NCBI GenBank assembly: GCA_023417735.1
Contig: JAEZEK010000121.1
Location: 1-5,519 of the forward strand
Source: Pseudomonadota bacterium
GTDB taxonomy: Bacteria; Pseudomonadota; Alphaproteobacteria; Rhizobiales; Afifellaceae
Direction of reading: 5' to 3'
DNA: 5,519 nucleotides
Shown here: in pieces, positions 1-5,519 of the stretch
Layout of the letters: the number at the start of each line of letters is the position of its first letter
How positions within the stretch are numbered: the first letter of the stretch is position 1
Translations under genes and position numbers: made by a program
The notes under the pieces: generated by a model
What the model was told of the DNA's origin: nothing
Databases searched by the model: none
The model's input: only the letters and a program-made list of their open reading frames with translations

Positions 1-59
1 GCAGGTGCGTGCGAACGCGCGACGGCTCGGGCGCTGACGCGGCTCTCCGACGGCGGGCG

Positions 60-76
60 GCCCCGGACGCCGGAGC
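60..76 (-). terminator. Possible weak hairpin downstream of anbu
   Basis: On the minus strand GCTCCGG and CCGGGGC form a 7-bp stem (one G-U pair) around a 3-base loop, beginning 12 nt after the anbu stop codon. No T run follows, so it is at best a weak end-of-operon hairpin. The rest of 1-88 shows no gene. Confidence 0.25.
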
Positions 77-88
77 GGCCCCACCGGG

Positions 89-886
89 TCAGTCCAGGCG
101 TTCGCGCTCCCGCTCGGTCGGGCCGCGCGGCTTGACCCAGGAGGGCTCCTCCTCGGTCTGGTACTCCTCGAGCCGGTGGAAGGCGTCCCGGAGCGCCTCC
201 GACCAGGCGTTCGAGAGCATGCGGAAATAGGCGTCGTCGGCCTGGAGCCGGCGCTGCTCGCCGACGGCGAGCGTGTCCTTCCGGTAGATCAGGAGATCGA
301 TCGGCATGCCGACGGAGAGGTTCGAGCGCAGCGTCGAATCGAAGGAGACGAGGAGCAGCTTCGCCGCCGTCCCCATGCGCATGTCGGGCTTGGCGACGCG
401 GTCGATGATCGGCTTGCCGTATTTGTGCTCGCCGATCTGGAAATAGGGCGTGTCCTTCGTCGCCTCGATGAAATTGCCTTCCTGGTAGATCTGGAAGAGC
501 CGGGGCGTGTCCTCCGCGATCTGGCCGCCGAGGATGAAGGAGGCCGAGAAGAGGCCGGGGTTCTGGTCGATCGCCGCCTGGTCGATGCGCTGCACCTCGC
601 GGATCGTCTCGCCGACGAGCCGCGCCGCCTGGAACATGGTGGTGACGGTCATCAGCGACGGATGGTCGGGGTCGCCGCCGCGGTCGACGCCCTCGTTGAG
701 AAGGCTGACGACGGACTGCGTGACGGCGAGGTTGCCGGCCGAGAGCAGCACGATGACGCGGTCGCCCCTGCGCTCCCAGACATGCATCTTGGAGAAGACG
801 GCGATGTTGTCGACGCTCGCGCTGGTGCGCGTGTCGGAGGCGAAGACGATGCCCCGGTCCAGTCTCAGCGCGACGCAATAGGTCAA
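89..886 (-). CDS. anbu: Anbu proteasome-homologue peptidase (Ntn-hydrolase fold)
   Basis: This is a 265-residue protein of the Anbu family (COG3484 type), cytoplasmic relatives of the proteasome beta subunit and HslV. I place the start at a TTG at 886, because AGGAG lies 7 nt upstream and because this puts Thr directly after the initiator Met (M-T-Y-C-V), as expected for an N-terminal threonine nucleophile exposed by simple Met removal. A longer frame to 1003 would bury that Thr behind 39 low-complexity residues and overlap the upstream gene. Counting the Thr as 1, Asp17 (FASDTR) and Lys32 (FSK) match the proteasome-type Thr/Asp/Lys centre. Also visible are SAGNLAVTQ (49-57), SFILGGQ (116-122), IGEHKYGKPIIDR (151-163) and STLRSNLSVGMP (184-195), all typical of Anbu. 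A very charged tail (about 240-265) ends in ERERERLD. It is last in the operon, 22 nt after the transglutaminase-like gene. Known Anbu structures are ring-like or open helical assemblies; the substrate is unknown. The family call is very secure. Confidence 0.95.
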   Translation of the reverse strand: MTYCVALRLDRGIVFASDTRTSASVDNIAVFSKMHVWERRGDRVIVLLSAGNLAVTQSVVSLLNEGVDRGGDPDHPSLMTVTTMFQAARLVGETIREVQRIDQAAIDQNPGLFSASFILGGQIAEDTPRLFQIYQEGNFIEATKDTPYFQIGEHKYGKPIIDRVAKPDMRMGTAAKLLLVSFDSTLRSNLSVGMPIDLLIYRKDTLAVGEQRRLQADDAYFRMLSNAWSEALRDAFHRLEEYQTEEEPSWVKPRGPTERERERLD

Positions 887-893
887 AGGGGAA

Positions 894-899
894 CTCCTC
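894..899 (-). promoter_or_regulatory. Ribosome binding site fixing the TTG start of anbu
   Basis: The minus strand reads GAGGAG here, followed by 7 nt (counted from AGGAG) and a TTG codon whose next codon is ACC (Thr). The site lies in the 22-nt gap after the stop of the transglutaminase-like gene. It decides the start because the only way to begin the protein at the catalytic Thr is this non-ATG codon. Confidence 0.8.
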
Positions 900-908
900 T
901 CCGGCAGC

Positions 909-1712
909 CTATTGCTGCTGTTGCTGGACGACGACGTTGACATCGAGCCTCTCGCCCCCGCCGCCGCGGCGCACGCCGGTGATCGGCGCCGCCGAGGGGG
1001 CATCGAGACCGCAGGCGAGCCGGACGTAATGCTCGGTCGGGCAGATCCGGTTGGCGGCGTCGAAGCCGACCCAGCCGAGATCCTCGACCCAGGCTTCCGC
1101 CCAGGCGTGGTGCGCGGCCTCCAATTCCTCGGTCGCGAGATGCAGATAGCCGGTCACGTAGCGCGCCGGAATGCCGAGGCGTCGGGAGGCGGCGACAAAG
1201 ATGTGGGTATGGTCCTGGCACACGCCCGAGCGGCGCTCGAACGCCTCGGCCGCGGTCGTGCCGGCATGCGTGGCGTCGGTGTCGTAGGCGACGTGGCCGG
1301 CGATCCCCTCCAGGAGCGCGTGGAGCTTGGCGAGCGTCGTCGCGCCCTGGATGCCGTGCGCGAAGGCCTCCATCTCCGGCGAGACCGCCGTCAGCGGCGT
1401 GGAGCGCAGGAAGACCGCGGGGCTCGCCGCCTCCTCGGGCGTGCCGACGAGGCCGCCCCGATCCTCGGTCTCCACCAGCCCGGCCGCCGTGACGGCCCAT
1501 TCGGAATGCGGCTCGGCGCTCGCCACCAGATGCGTCCGGTTGCCGAAGCCGTCGGTGTAGTCCGCCGCCGTCTCCAGGCCGGGCGCCTCGAGGCGCCACT
1601 CGAGGATCCGCTGCATGCGGTTGCCGGCCGGCGTCAGCCGCAGCCTGTGGACGGCGAACGAGCCCGGCGCGGCGTAGGCGTAGCGGGTGGTGTGGCGGAT
1701 CGCGAGCAGCAT
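909..1712 (-). CDS. Transglutaminase-like cysteine protease of the Anbu cluster
   Basis: This 267-residue protein belongs to the bacterial transglutaminase-like family (COG1305 type). The N-terminal region (about 1-80) begins MLLAIRHTTRYAY and matches the beta-rich N-terminal domain usual in this family. The papain-like core carries the catalytic triad: Cys165 in RSGVCQDHTH, His202 in AAHHAWAEAW and Asp218 in GWVGFDAAN. The segment LGIPARYVTGYL (179-190) is also a family hallmark. Such enzymes cleave or transfer amide bonds; the substrate here is unknown. No signal peptide is visible, so it should be cytoplasmic like Anbu. The start ATG lies 3 nt after the alpha-E stop (TGA AGG ATG); the only SD-like bases are AAGG at that stop, which suggests coupled translation. 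The protein ends in a Gly-rich stretch, a hydrophobic strand and five Gln residues written with mixed CAG/CAA codons. Family assignment is firm; the exact reaction is not known. Confidence 0.93.
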   Translation of the reverse strand: MLLAIRHTTRYAYAAPGSFAVHRLRLTPAGNRMQRILEWRLEAPGLETAADYTDGFGNRTHLVASAEPHSEWAVTAAGLVETEDRGGLVGTPEEAASPAVFLRSTPLTAVSPEMEAFAHGIQGATTLAKLHALLEGIAGHVAYDTDATHAGTTAAEAFERRSGVCQDHTHIFVAASRRLGIPARYVTGYLHLATEELEAAHHAWAEAWVEDLGWVGFDAANRICPTEHYVRLACGLDAPSAAPITGVRRGGGGERLDVNVVVQQQQQ

Positions 1713-1715
1713 CCT

Positions 1716-2657
1716 TCAGCCGAAATTGTAGTCGCTGGAGAGCGCGGCCGTGACGCCGTTGTTGCGCGACAGGAAGTCCGTCAGGAACTCGTGCAGGCCC
1801 TGCTGGAAGATGGCCTCCATGCGCGTCCCGCAGAGCATCGCGCGGGTGTCGGCGATGACGTCTGCGCAGGGCGCGCGCTCGCCGTAGCAGGCGCCGAGCC
1901 CTTCGGCCGTGTCGGACAGCCAGTCGTAGCAGAAGCGCAGCGAGCGCGGCATTTCGGGCCTGAGGATGAGGAATTCCGCGACGTTCCAGGCGCGGTAGCC
2001 GCCGCTGAAGACGTGGCGGTAGGAGCGGTGGGCGGAGACGGAACGCAGGATCGTCTCCCACTGGAAGGTGTCGATCTCGCCCCCGACCGGATGGTTGATC
2101 GGCAGGAGGATGAAGTACTTCACGTCCATGATGCGGGCGGTGTTGTCCGCGCGCTCGATGAAGGCGCCGAGCTGGCTGAAATAATAGGTGTCGTCGCGCA
2201 GGATGGTGCCGAGGAGCGCGCCGCGGAACAGCGCGGTGCGCTGGCGCACCCAGTCGAGGAAGTCCGGCAGGCGCGCCGTGGTGACCTGGCCGGGGTCGAT
2301 CTGGCCGAAGCCGAGCCAGGTCGAGTTCATCGCCTCCCACATGTCGCGCGTGATCTTGGTGCGCACGAAGCGGGCGTTGTCGCGCGCCATCCTGAGGCAG
2401 GAGCGGACGGAGGAGGGGTTGTCCTCGTCGAAGAGGAGGAAGGCGAGGACGGTGTCGTCGCTGATCCGGTCGCCGTGCTTCCCGGCGTAGGCGTCGACCG
2501 CGCCGGCGCTCTGCAGCGTCGAGCGCCATTCCTCGCCGTGGCCGTCGCCGCTCGTCAGCGCCATCCGGAACCCGGCCTCGGCGAGCCGCGCCATGTTCTC
2601 CGCCCGCTCCATGTAGCGCGACATCCAGAACAGGCTGCTCGCGGTGCGCCCCAGCAT
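1716..2657 (-). CDS. Alpha-E domain protein (DUF403/COG2307)
   Basis: This is a 313-residue, probably all-helical cytoplasmic protein of the alpha-E family, which travels with circularly permuted ATP-grasp proteins. The N-terminus MLGRTASSLFWMSRYMERAE is diagnostic. Other family blocks are NPSSVRSCLRMARDNARFVR (80-99), the following TRDMWEAMNSTW (103-114), and HPVGGEIDTFQWETILRS (189-206). The ERAENMAR motif (17-24) recurs as ERADNTAR (168-175), so the protein looks like two related helical halves. The biochemical role is unknown; a scaffold or partner for the ATP-grasp enzyme is the usual inference. The start ATG at 2657 is 1 nt after the ATP-grasp stop, and GAGGGA inside that gene's last codons serves as its ribosome binding site, so the two are tightly coupled. 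The length is normal and there is no sign of damage. Confidence 0.95.
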   Translation of the reverse strand: MLGRTASSLFWMSRYMERAENMARLAEAGFRMALTSGDGHGEEWRSTLQSAGAVDAYAGKHGDRISDDTVLAFLLFDEDNPSSVRSCLRMARDNARFVRTKITRDMWEAMNSTWLGFGQIDPGQVTTARLPDFLDWVRQRTALFRGALLGTILRDDTYYFSQLGAFIERADNTARIMDVKYFILLPINHPVGGEIDTFQWETILRSVSAHRSYRHVFSGGYRAWNVAEFLILRPEMPRSLRFCYDWLSDTAEGLGACYGERAPCADVIADTRAMLCGTRMEAIFQQGLHEFLTDFLSRNNGVTAALSSDYNFG

Positions 2658-2658
2658 G

Positions 2659-4104
2659 TCAGTCCCTCAGCACCCAGGTGTCCTTGGTGCCGCCGCCCTG
2701 GGACGAGTTCACGACCAGCGAGCCCTTCTTGAGCGCGACGCGCGTGAGGCCGCCGGGCACGAGCCGCACGCGGTCGCTGACGAGCACGAAGGGGCGGAGG
2801 TCGACGTGGCGCGGCGCCAGCCCGCTCGCGGTGAAGGCGGGGCAGGTGGAGAGCGCGAGGGTCGGCTGCGCGATGTAATTGTCGGGGCGCTCCTCGATCT
2901 TGCGCCGGAAGGCGGCGAGCTCCTTCCGGCTCGCGGACGGGCCGATCAGCATGCCGTAGCCGCCCGAGCCGTGAACCTCCTTCACCACCAGCTCGCCGAG
3001 ATGGGCGAGCACGTGGGCGCGCTCGTCCGAGATCCCGCAGCGGTAGGTCGGCACGTTCTGGAGGATCGGGCGCTGGCCGGTGTAGAAGCGGATGATCTCG
3101 GGCACGTAGGCGTAGATCGCCTTGTCGTCGGCGATGCCGGTGCCCGGCGCATTCACGATCGTCACGCGCCCGGCGCGGTAGAGGTCGATCAGGCCGGGGA
3201 CGCCGAGGGTGGAATCCGGCCGGAAGGTGAGCGGGTCGAGGAAGTCGTCGTCGATGCGGCGGTAGATGACGTCGACGCGGGCGCGGCCGCGCGTGGTGCG
3301 CATGTAGAGATGGCCGTCGTCGACGAAGAGGTCCTGCCCCTCGACGAGCTCCACGCCCATCTGGTCGGCGAGGAAGGAGTGCTCGAAGAAGGCCGAGTTG
3401 AAGATGCCCGGCGTCATGACCACGATCGTGGGCTCGCCGCTGCAGGCGGCCGGCGCCACGGCGGCGAGCGTCTGGCGCAGGAGCGCCGGGTAGTCGCTGA
3501 CCGGCGCGATGCGGTGGCTGGCGAAGAGGTCCGGGAAGAGGTGCATCATCGCCTCGCGGTTCTCCAGCATGTAGGAGACGCCCGACGGCGTGCGCAGATT
3601 GTCCTCCAGCACGTAGAACTCGTTCTCGGCGACGCGCACGATGTCGACGCCGATGATGTGGCTGTAGACGCTCAGCGGCGGGTCGAAGCCGATCATGGCG
3701 GGCTGGAAGGCGGCGTTGCGGTAGACGAGCTCGGCCGGGATGCGCCCGGCGCGGATGATCTCCTGGCGGTGGTAGATGTCGTAGATCAAGGCGTTGAGGG
3801 CGCGGACGCGCTGCTCGATCCCGCGCTCCAGCAGGCGCCATTCCGACGCCGAGACGATGCGGGGAACGAGGTCGAAGGGGATCAGGCGCTCGAGCGCATC
3901 GTCGGATCCGTAGACCGAGAAGGTGATGCCGAGGCGGCGGAAGATCGTCTCGGCTTCCTGCTGCTTGCGCTTCAGGAGCTCGCGCGGCTGCCGCGCGATC
4001 CACTCGTGCAGCCGGGCATAGGGCGGCCGGACCGTTCCGTCGCAGCCCGACATCTCGTCGAACGGCCGCGCCGCGCTCCGCCCGGAGATCTGAACCTGGT
4101 CCAA
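2659..4104 (-). CDS. Circularly permuted ATP-grasp family protein (COG2308 type)
   Basis: This is a 481-residue predicted ATP-dependent carboxylate-amine/peptide ligase, first gene of the operon. Conserved blocks, in order: FDEMSGCDGTVRPPY (15-29); AETIFRRLGITFSVYG (51-66); VLEDNLRTPSGVSYMLENR (165-183), with the acidic and Asn residues expected near the metal/ATP site; YRRIDDDFLDPLTFRPDS (281-298); NAPGTGIADDKAIYAYVP (318-335); the glycine-rich loop KEVHGSGGYGM (375-385); DLRPFVL (435-441); and the end block SSQGGGTKDTWVLRD (467-481). No signal peptide or membrane segment is seen. The start is uncertain. I chose TTG 4104 because GGAGGGGGA lies 9 nt upstream and family similarity begins shortly after it. 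ATG 4125 (488 aa) and TTG 4167 (502 aa) are in frame but lack a ribosome binding site, and ATG 4053 would cut into the conserved FDEM block. The acceptor substrate is unknown. Confidence 0.93.
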   Translation of the reverse strand: MDQVQISGRSAARPFDEMSGCDGTVRPPYARLHEWIARQPRELLKRKQQEAETIFRRLGITFSVYGSDDALERLIPFDLVPRIVSASEWRLLERGIEQRVRALNALIYDIYHRQEIIRAGRIPAELVYRNAAFQPAMIGFDPPLSVYSHIIGVDIVRVAENEFYVLEDNLRTPSGVSYMLENREAMMHLFPDLFASHRIAPVSDYPALLRQTLAAVAPAACSGEPTIVVMTPGIFNSAFFEHSFLADQMGVELVEGQDLFVDDGHLYMRTTRGRARVDVIYRRIDDDFLDPLTFRPDSTLGVPGLIDLYRAGRVTIVNAPGTGIADDKAIYAYVPEIIRFYTGQRPILQNVPTYRCGISDERAHVLAHLGELVVKEVHGSGGYGMLIGPSASRKELAAFRRKIEERPDNYIAQPTLALSTCPAFTASGLAPRHVDLRPFVLVSDRVRLVPGGLTRVALKKGSLVVNSSQGGGTKDTWVLRD

Positions 4105-4113
4105 GTCCGCCGA

Positions 4114-4122
4114 TCCCCCTCC
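4114..4122 (-). promoter_or_regulatory. Probable ribosome binding site for the TTG start of the ATP-grasp gene
   Basis: The minus strand reads GGAGGGGGA, 9 nt before TTG 4104. It lies just inside the alternative ATG 4125 reading, whose own upstream sequence (ACCTTTCGCGG) has no purine-rich site. This favours TTG over ATG. Neither start is proven. Confidence 0.5.
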
Positions 4123-4199
4123 CATCCGCGAAAGGTTATCGAAGGGGAAACCGCGGGTCACGCACAAAGAAGCGCCGCGTCGCGCCCAGATCGGCGGCA

Positions 4200-4223
4200 G
4201 GGGAGGCGGCAGCTGGGGAGGCG
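4200..4223. repeat. Short direct repeat upstream of the operon
   Basis: GGGGAGGCG occurs at 4200-4208 and exactly again at 4215-4223, a 15-bp period with a 6-bp gap. A related overlapping octamer, GGCGGCAG, occurs at 4193-4200 and 4205-4212. The repeat lies about 60-90 bp upstream of the -10-like patch at 4135-4140, a position where an activator could bind. In such GC-rich DNA a chance repeat is quite possible. Confidence 0.35.
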
Positions 4224-4265
4224 ACGGCGGCCGGCGCTCGTCCGCCCGTCACGGCCGGGGGAAGG

Positions 4266-4295
4266 GCTCCGGCGAGGGGGGGCGCCCGCCGGAGC
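4266..4295 (-). terminator. 9-bp perfect inverted repeat, possible terminator of the solute-binding protein gene
   Basis: GCTCCGGCG (4266-4274) pairs perfectly with CGCCGGAGC (4287-4295) across a 12-base loop. It starts about 70 nt after the stop of the solute-binding protein gene, in the right place to end its transcript. On the minus strand the stem is followed by CCTTCCCCC rather than a T run, so it is not a classical intrinsic terminator. It could be a Rho-assisted or mRNA-stabilising hairpin, or a regulator site for the downstream operon. Confidence 0.45.
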
Positions 4296-4364
4296 AAGGT
4301 GGTTCGGTGCCCCGCCGGCTCGCGATCCGGCAGGGCTCGTTGTCGCGTCAGAGCGCGCGCCGGC

Positions 4365-5450
4365 TCAGAGCGAGGCGGGGCGCTTCGGCAGGCCGAGGGC
4401 CTCCTGGGCCGCCCAGACGTACTTCATGTCGACGTAGTCGCGCCATTCGAGGTTCTCCGGCACGGCGCCGGTCATCTTCTGGACGTCGATGAACTCGTCC
4501 ATGTTCTCGGCATTCACGAACCCGCCATCCGGGCTGATCTGCTCGAGCTCGATGTCGTACTGCTCCTCGAAGGCCGGCGGGACGTCGAAGCCGAAGTCGC
4601 GCACGATCTTGTAGGCCTCGTCCTTGTGGGCCGGGTCGAACAGCCATTGGCGCGCCCGGATGTCCGCGAGCGTGTAGGCGTAGACGGCGTCCTCATTGGC
4701 GTCGATGAAGCTCTGCAGGGCGGCATAAGCTTCCTGCGGCGAGTCGGTGAGCTCCTTGAAGAGGAACTTGCCGCCGGCCTCGACCAGGCCGCCCTCGTGG
4801 CGCGGGAACAGGCTGGCCGCGTCGAGCTGCCCCGCCAGGATCGCGCCGAGGCGGGTGTCGGAGGCGCCGGTGATCGGCACGAACTCCACGTCGGACTCGT
4901 CCACGCCGAGCTTCTTCAGGATCTGACGCTGGATCCAGGTGTTGCGGTTCTGGAGCGAGCCGCCGGAGATCTTCGCGCCCTTCAGGTCCTCGGGCCCTTC
5001 GATGCCCTTGCGCACGCCCATGATCCAGAATTCCTTCTGGCGGAAGATGCTGATGACCTTGATCGGCACCCCGCTCGCTGCCGAGGCGCCCATCCACTCG
5101 TCGGTGTCGTTGTGGCCGATGTCGACGCTGCCGCCGATGAGGCCCGCGACGTTCTGGTCCGACAGGATGTACTCGACCTCGTCGAAGCCGACCTCCTCGA
5201 AATAGCCCTGCGCCTGCGCAATGGTGAGCGGCCAGGCCGGAATGTAGTTCTGGTTGTAGGTGCTGTAGCGGAGCTTCTTGAGATTGGACTTGATGTTCTT
5301 CATGTCCGGCGTCGTGTCCTGGGCACGGGCGCCGTTGGTGGTGGACGCGGCGATCATCATGCCGAGGATGCCGCAGCCGCCGAGCTTCAGGAACTCGCGG
5401 CGCTTGACCCAGTTGCGGTGCTCGGTATTCGAAAGTTCCATCTTTCTCAT
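4365..5450 (-). CDS. Tat-exported ABC transporter substrate-binding protein (NMT1/SsuA-like)
   Basis: This 361-residue periplasmic solute-binding protein would capture a small ligand for an ABC importer. The N-terminus has a twin-arginine signal: KRREFLK (16-22), a hydrophobic stretch GILGMMIAA (27-35), and a likely cleavage site after ARA (41-43), giving a mature protein of about 318 residues. The mature part follows the NMT1/THI5-like and sulfonate/nitrate/taurine-binding pattern: LRYSTYNQNYIPAWPLTIAQ (60-79), AQGYFEEVGFDEVEYI (80-95), VAGLIGGSVDIGHNDTDEW (101-119), GIEGPEDLKGAKISGG (149-164) and the GAILAGQLDAASL hinge region (202-214). ATG 5450 was chosen because AAGGGAA sits 5 nt upstream; an in-frame GTG at 5486 lacks a site. 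The ligand cannot be read from sequence. No permease or ATPase gene is in the window. The Cys in KLGGC precedes the hydrophobic stretch, so it does not look like a lipobox. Confidence 0.9.
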   Translation of the reverse strand: MRKMELSNTEHRNWVKRREFLKLGGCGILGMMIAASTTNGARAQDTTPDMKNIKSNLKKLRYSTYNQNYIPAWPLTIAQAQGYFEEVGFDEVEYILSDQNVAGLIGGSVDIGHNDTDEWMGASAASGVPIKVISIFRQKEFWIMGVRKGIEGPEDLKGAKISGGSLQNRNTWIQRQILKKLGVDESDVEFVPITGASDTRLGAILAGQLDAASLFPRHEGGLVEAGGKFLFKELTDSPQEAYAALQSFIDANEDAVYAYTLADIRARQWLFDPAHKDEAYKIVRDFGFDVPPAFEEQYDIELEQISPDGGFVNAENMDEFIDVQKMTGAVPENLEWRDYVDMKYVWAAQEALGLPKRPASL

Positions 5451-5519
5451 CGAGGTTCCCTTCCCTAGTTGCCTTCGTCGATTCACCTTGTTGCCGGTGA
5501 TTGCCCGGCGGCGCGGAAC

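Larger units (their letters stand above)
4105..4364. other. Intergenic region upstream of the Anbu operon
   Basis: These 260 bases separate the solute-binding protein gene from the ATP-grasp gene. I see no credible gene in them. On the minus strand the only relatively AT-containing patch is around 4131-4170. It has a -10-like GATAAC at 4135-4140 that would put a transcript start a short distance before TTG 4104, but no convincing -35 hexamer sits at 16-18 nt, so I do not call a defined promoter. The region also holds the direct repeat and inverted repeat listed separately. Confidence 0.6.

Noticed and set aside
887..1003. N-terminal extension of Anbu up to 1003
   Set aside because: It would overlap the transglutaminase-like gene, is low complexity and Ser/Arg-rich, and would mask the catalytic threonine; the TTG at 886 has a good ribosome binding site.
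883..2529. 548-codon minus-strand open frame overlapping the transglutaminase-like and alpha-E genes
   Set aside because: It is an Arg/Pro/His-rich out-of-frame reading of two genes whose own frames carry clear family motifs.
912..2732. 606-codon plus-strand open frame
   Set aside because: It lies antisense across three well-recognised genes, has the Ala/Arg/Gly/Val/Asp-rich composition of a GC-rich shadow frame and shows no domain motif.
4314..4331. GCCGG/CCGGC inverted repeat shortly after the solute-binding protein stop
   Set aside because: A 5-bp stem with an 8-base loop and no T run; the 9-bp repeat at 4266-4295 is a better candidate.
2644..4437. 597-codon plus-strand open frame
   Set aside because: It is antisense to the ATP-grasp gene and spans into intergenic DNA; it has low-complexity composition and no recognisable motif.
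4299..5468. 389-codon plus-strand open frame
   Set aside because: It mirrors the solute-binding protein gene, with Leu/Val/Asp-rich shadow composition and no domain pattern.
5451..5486. GTG start 12 codons upstream for the solute-binding protein
   Set aside because: No ribosome binding site precedes it, while ATG 5450 has AAGGGAA at a suitable distance and gives a normal Tat signal length.
5493..5509. GCCGG/CCGGC inverted repeat upstream of the solute-binding protein gene
   Set aside because: The stem is only 5 bp with a 7-base loop, expected by chance in DNA of this composition.

Overview
The window is a GC-rich stretch, probably from an alphaproteobacterium. That placement is inferred from base composition, the families present and their order; no rRNA or marker gene confirms it. 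All five genes I can support lie on the minus strand, so transcription runs from high to low coordinates. The long plus-strand open frames are shadows of these genes.

From about 4104 down to 89 is a compact four-gene operon: a circularly permuted ATP-grasp protein (2659-4104), an alpha-E domain protein (1716-2657), a transglutaminase-like protease (909-1712) and the bacterial proteasome homologue Anbu (89-886). The gaps are 1, 3 and 22 nt, so the genes are almost certainly co-transcribed and at least the first three translationally coupled. This is the complete Anbu gene set. The families are known and their association has been noted by comparative genomics, where it is interpreted as a possible peptide-ligase, tagging and proteolysis system. 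As far as I know, its substrate and physiological role are unresolved. The likely division of labour is inferred: the ATP-grasp protein makes an amide or peptide bond with ATP, the alpha-E protein assists it, the transglutaminase-like protein cleaves or transfers amide bonds, and Anbu degrades or processes the product.

Positions 4105-4364 are non-coding. They hold the presumed operon promoter region, a short direct repeat (4200-4223) and a 9-bp perfect inverted repeat (4266-4295) that may end the upstream transcript.

From 5450 to 4365 lies a separate gene for a Tat-exported periplasmic solute-binding protein of the NMT1/SsuA-like ABC transporter class. Its permease and ATPase are not in the window; any partners would lie beyond 5519. 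Nothing links it functionally to the Anbu operon apart from adjacency and shared orientation. Positions 1-88 hold no gene, only a possible weak hairpin after anbu. I saw no tRNA, rRNA, CRISPR array, insertion sequence or phage gene.
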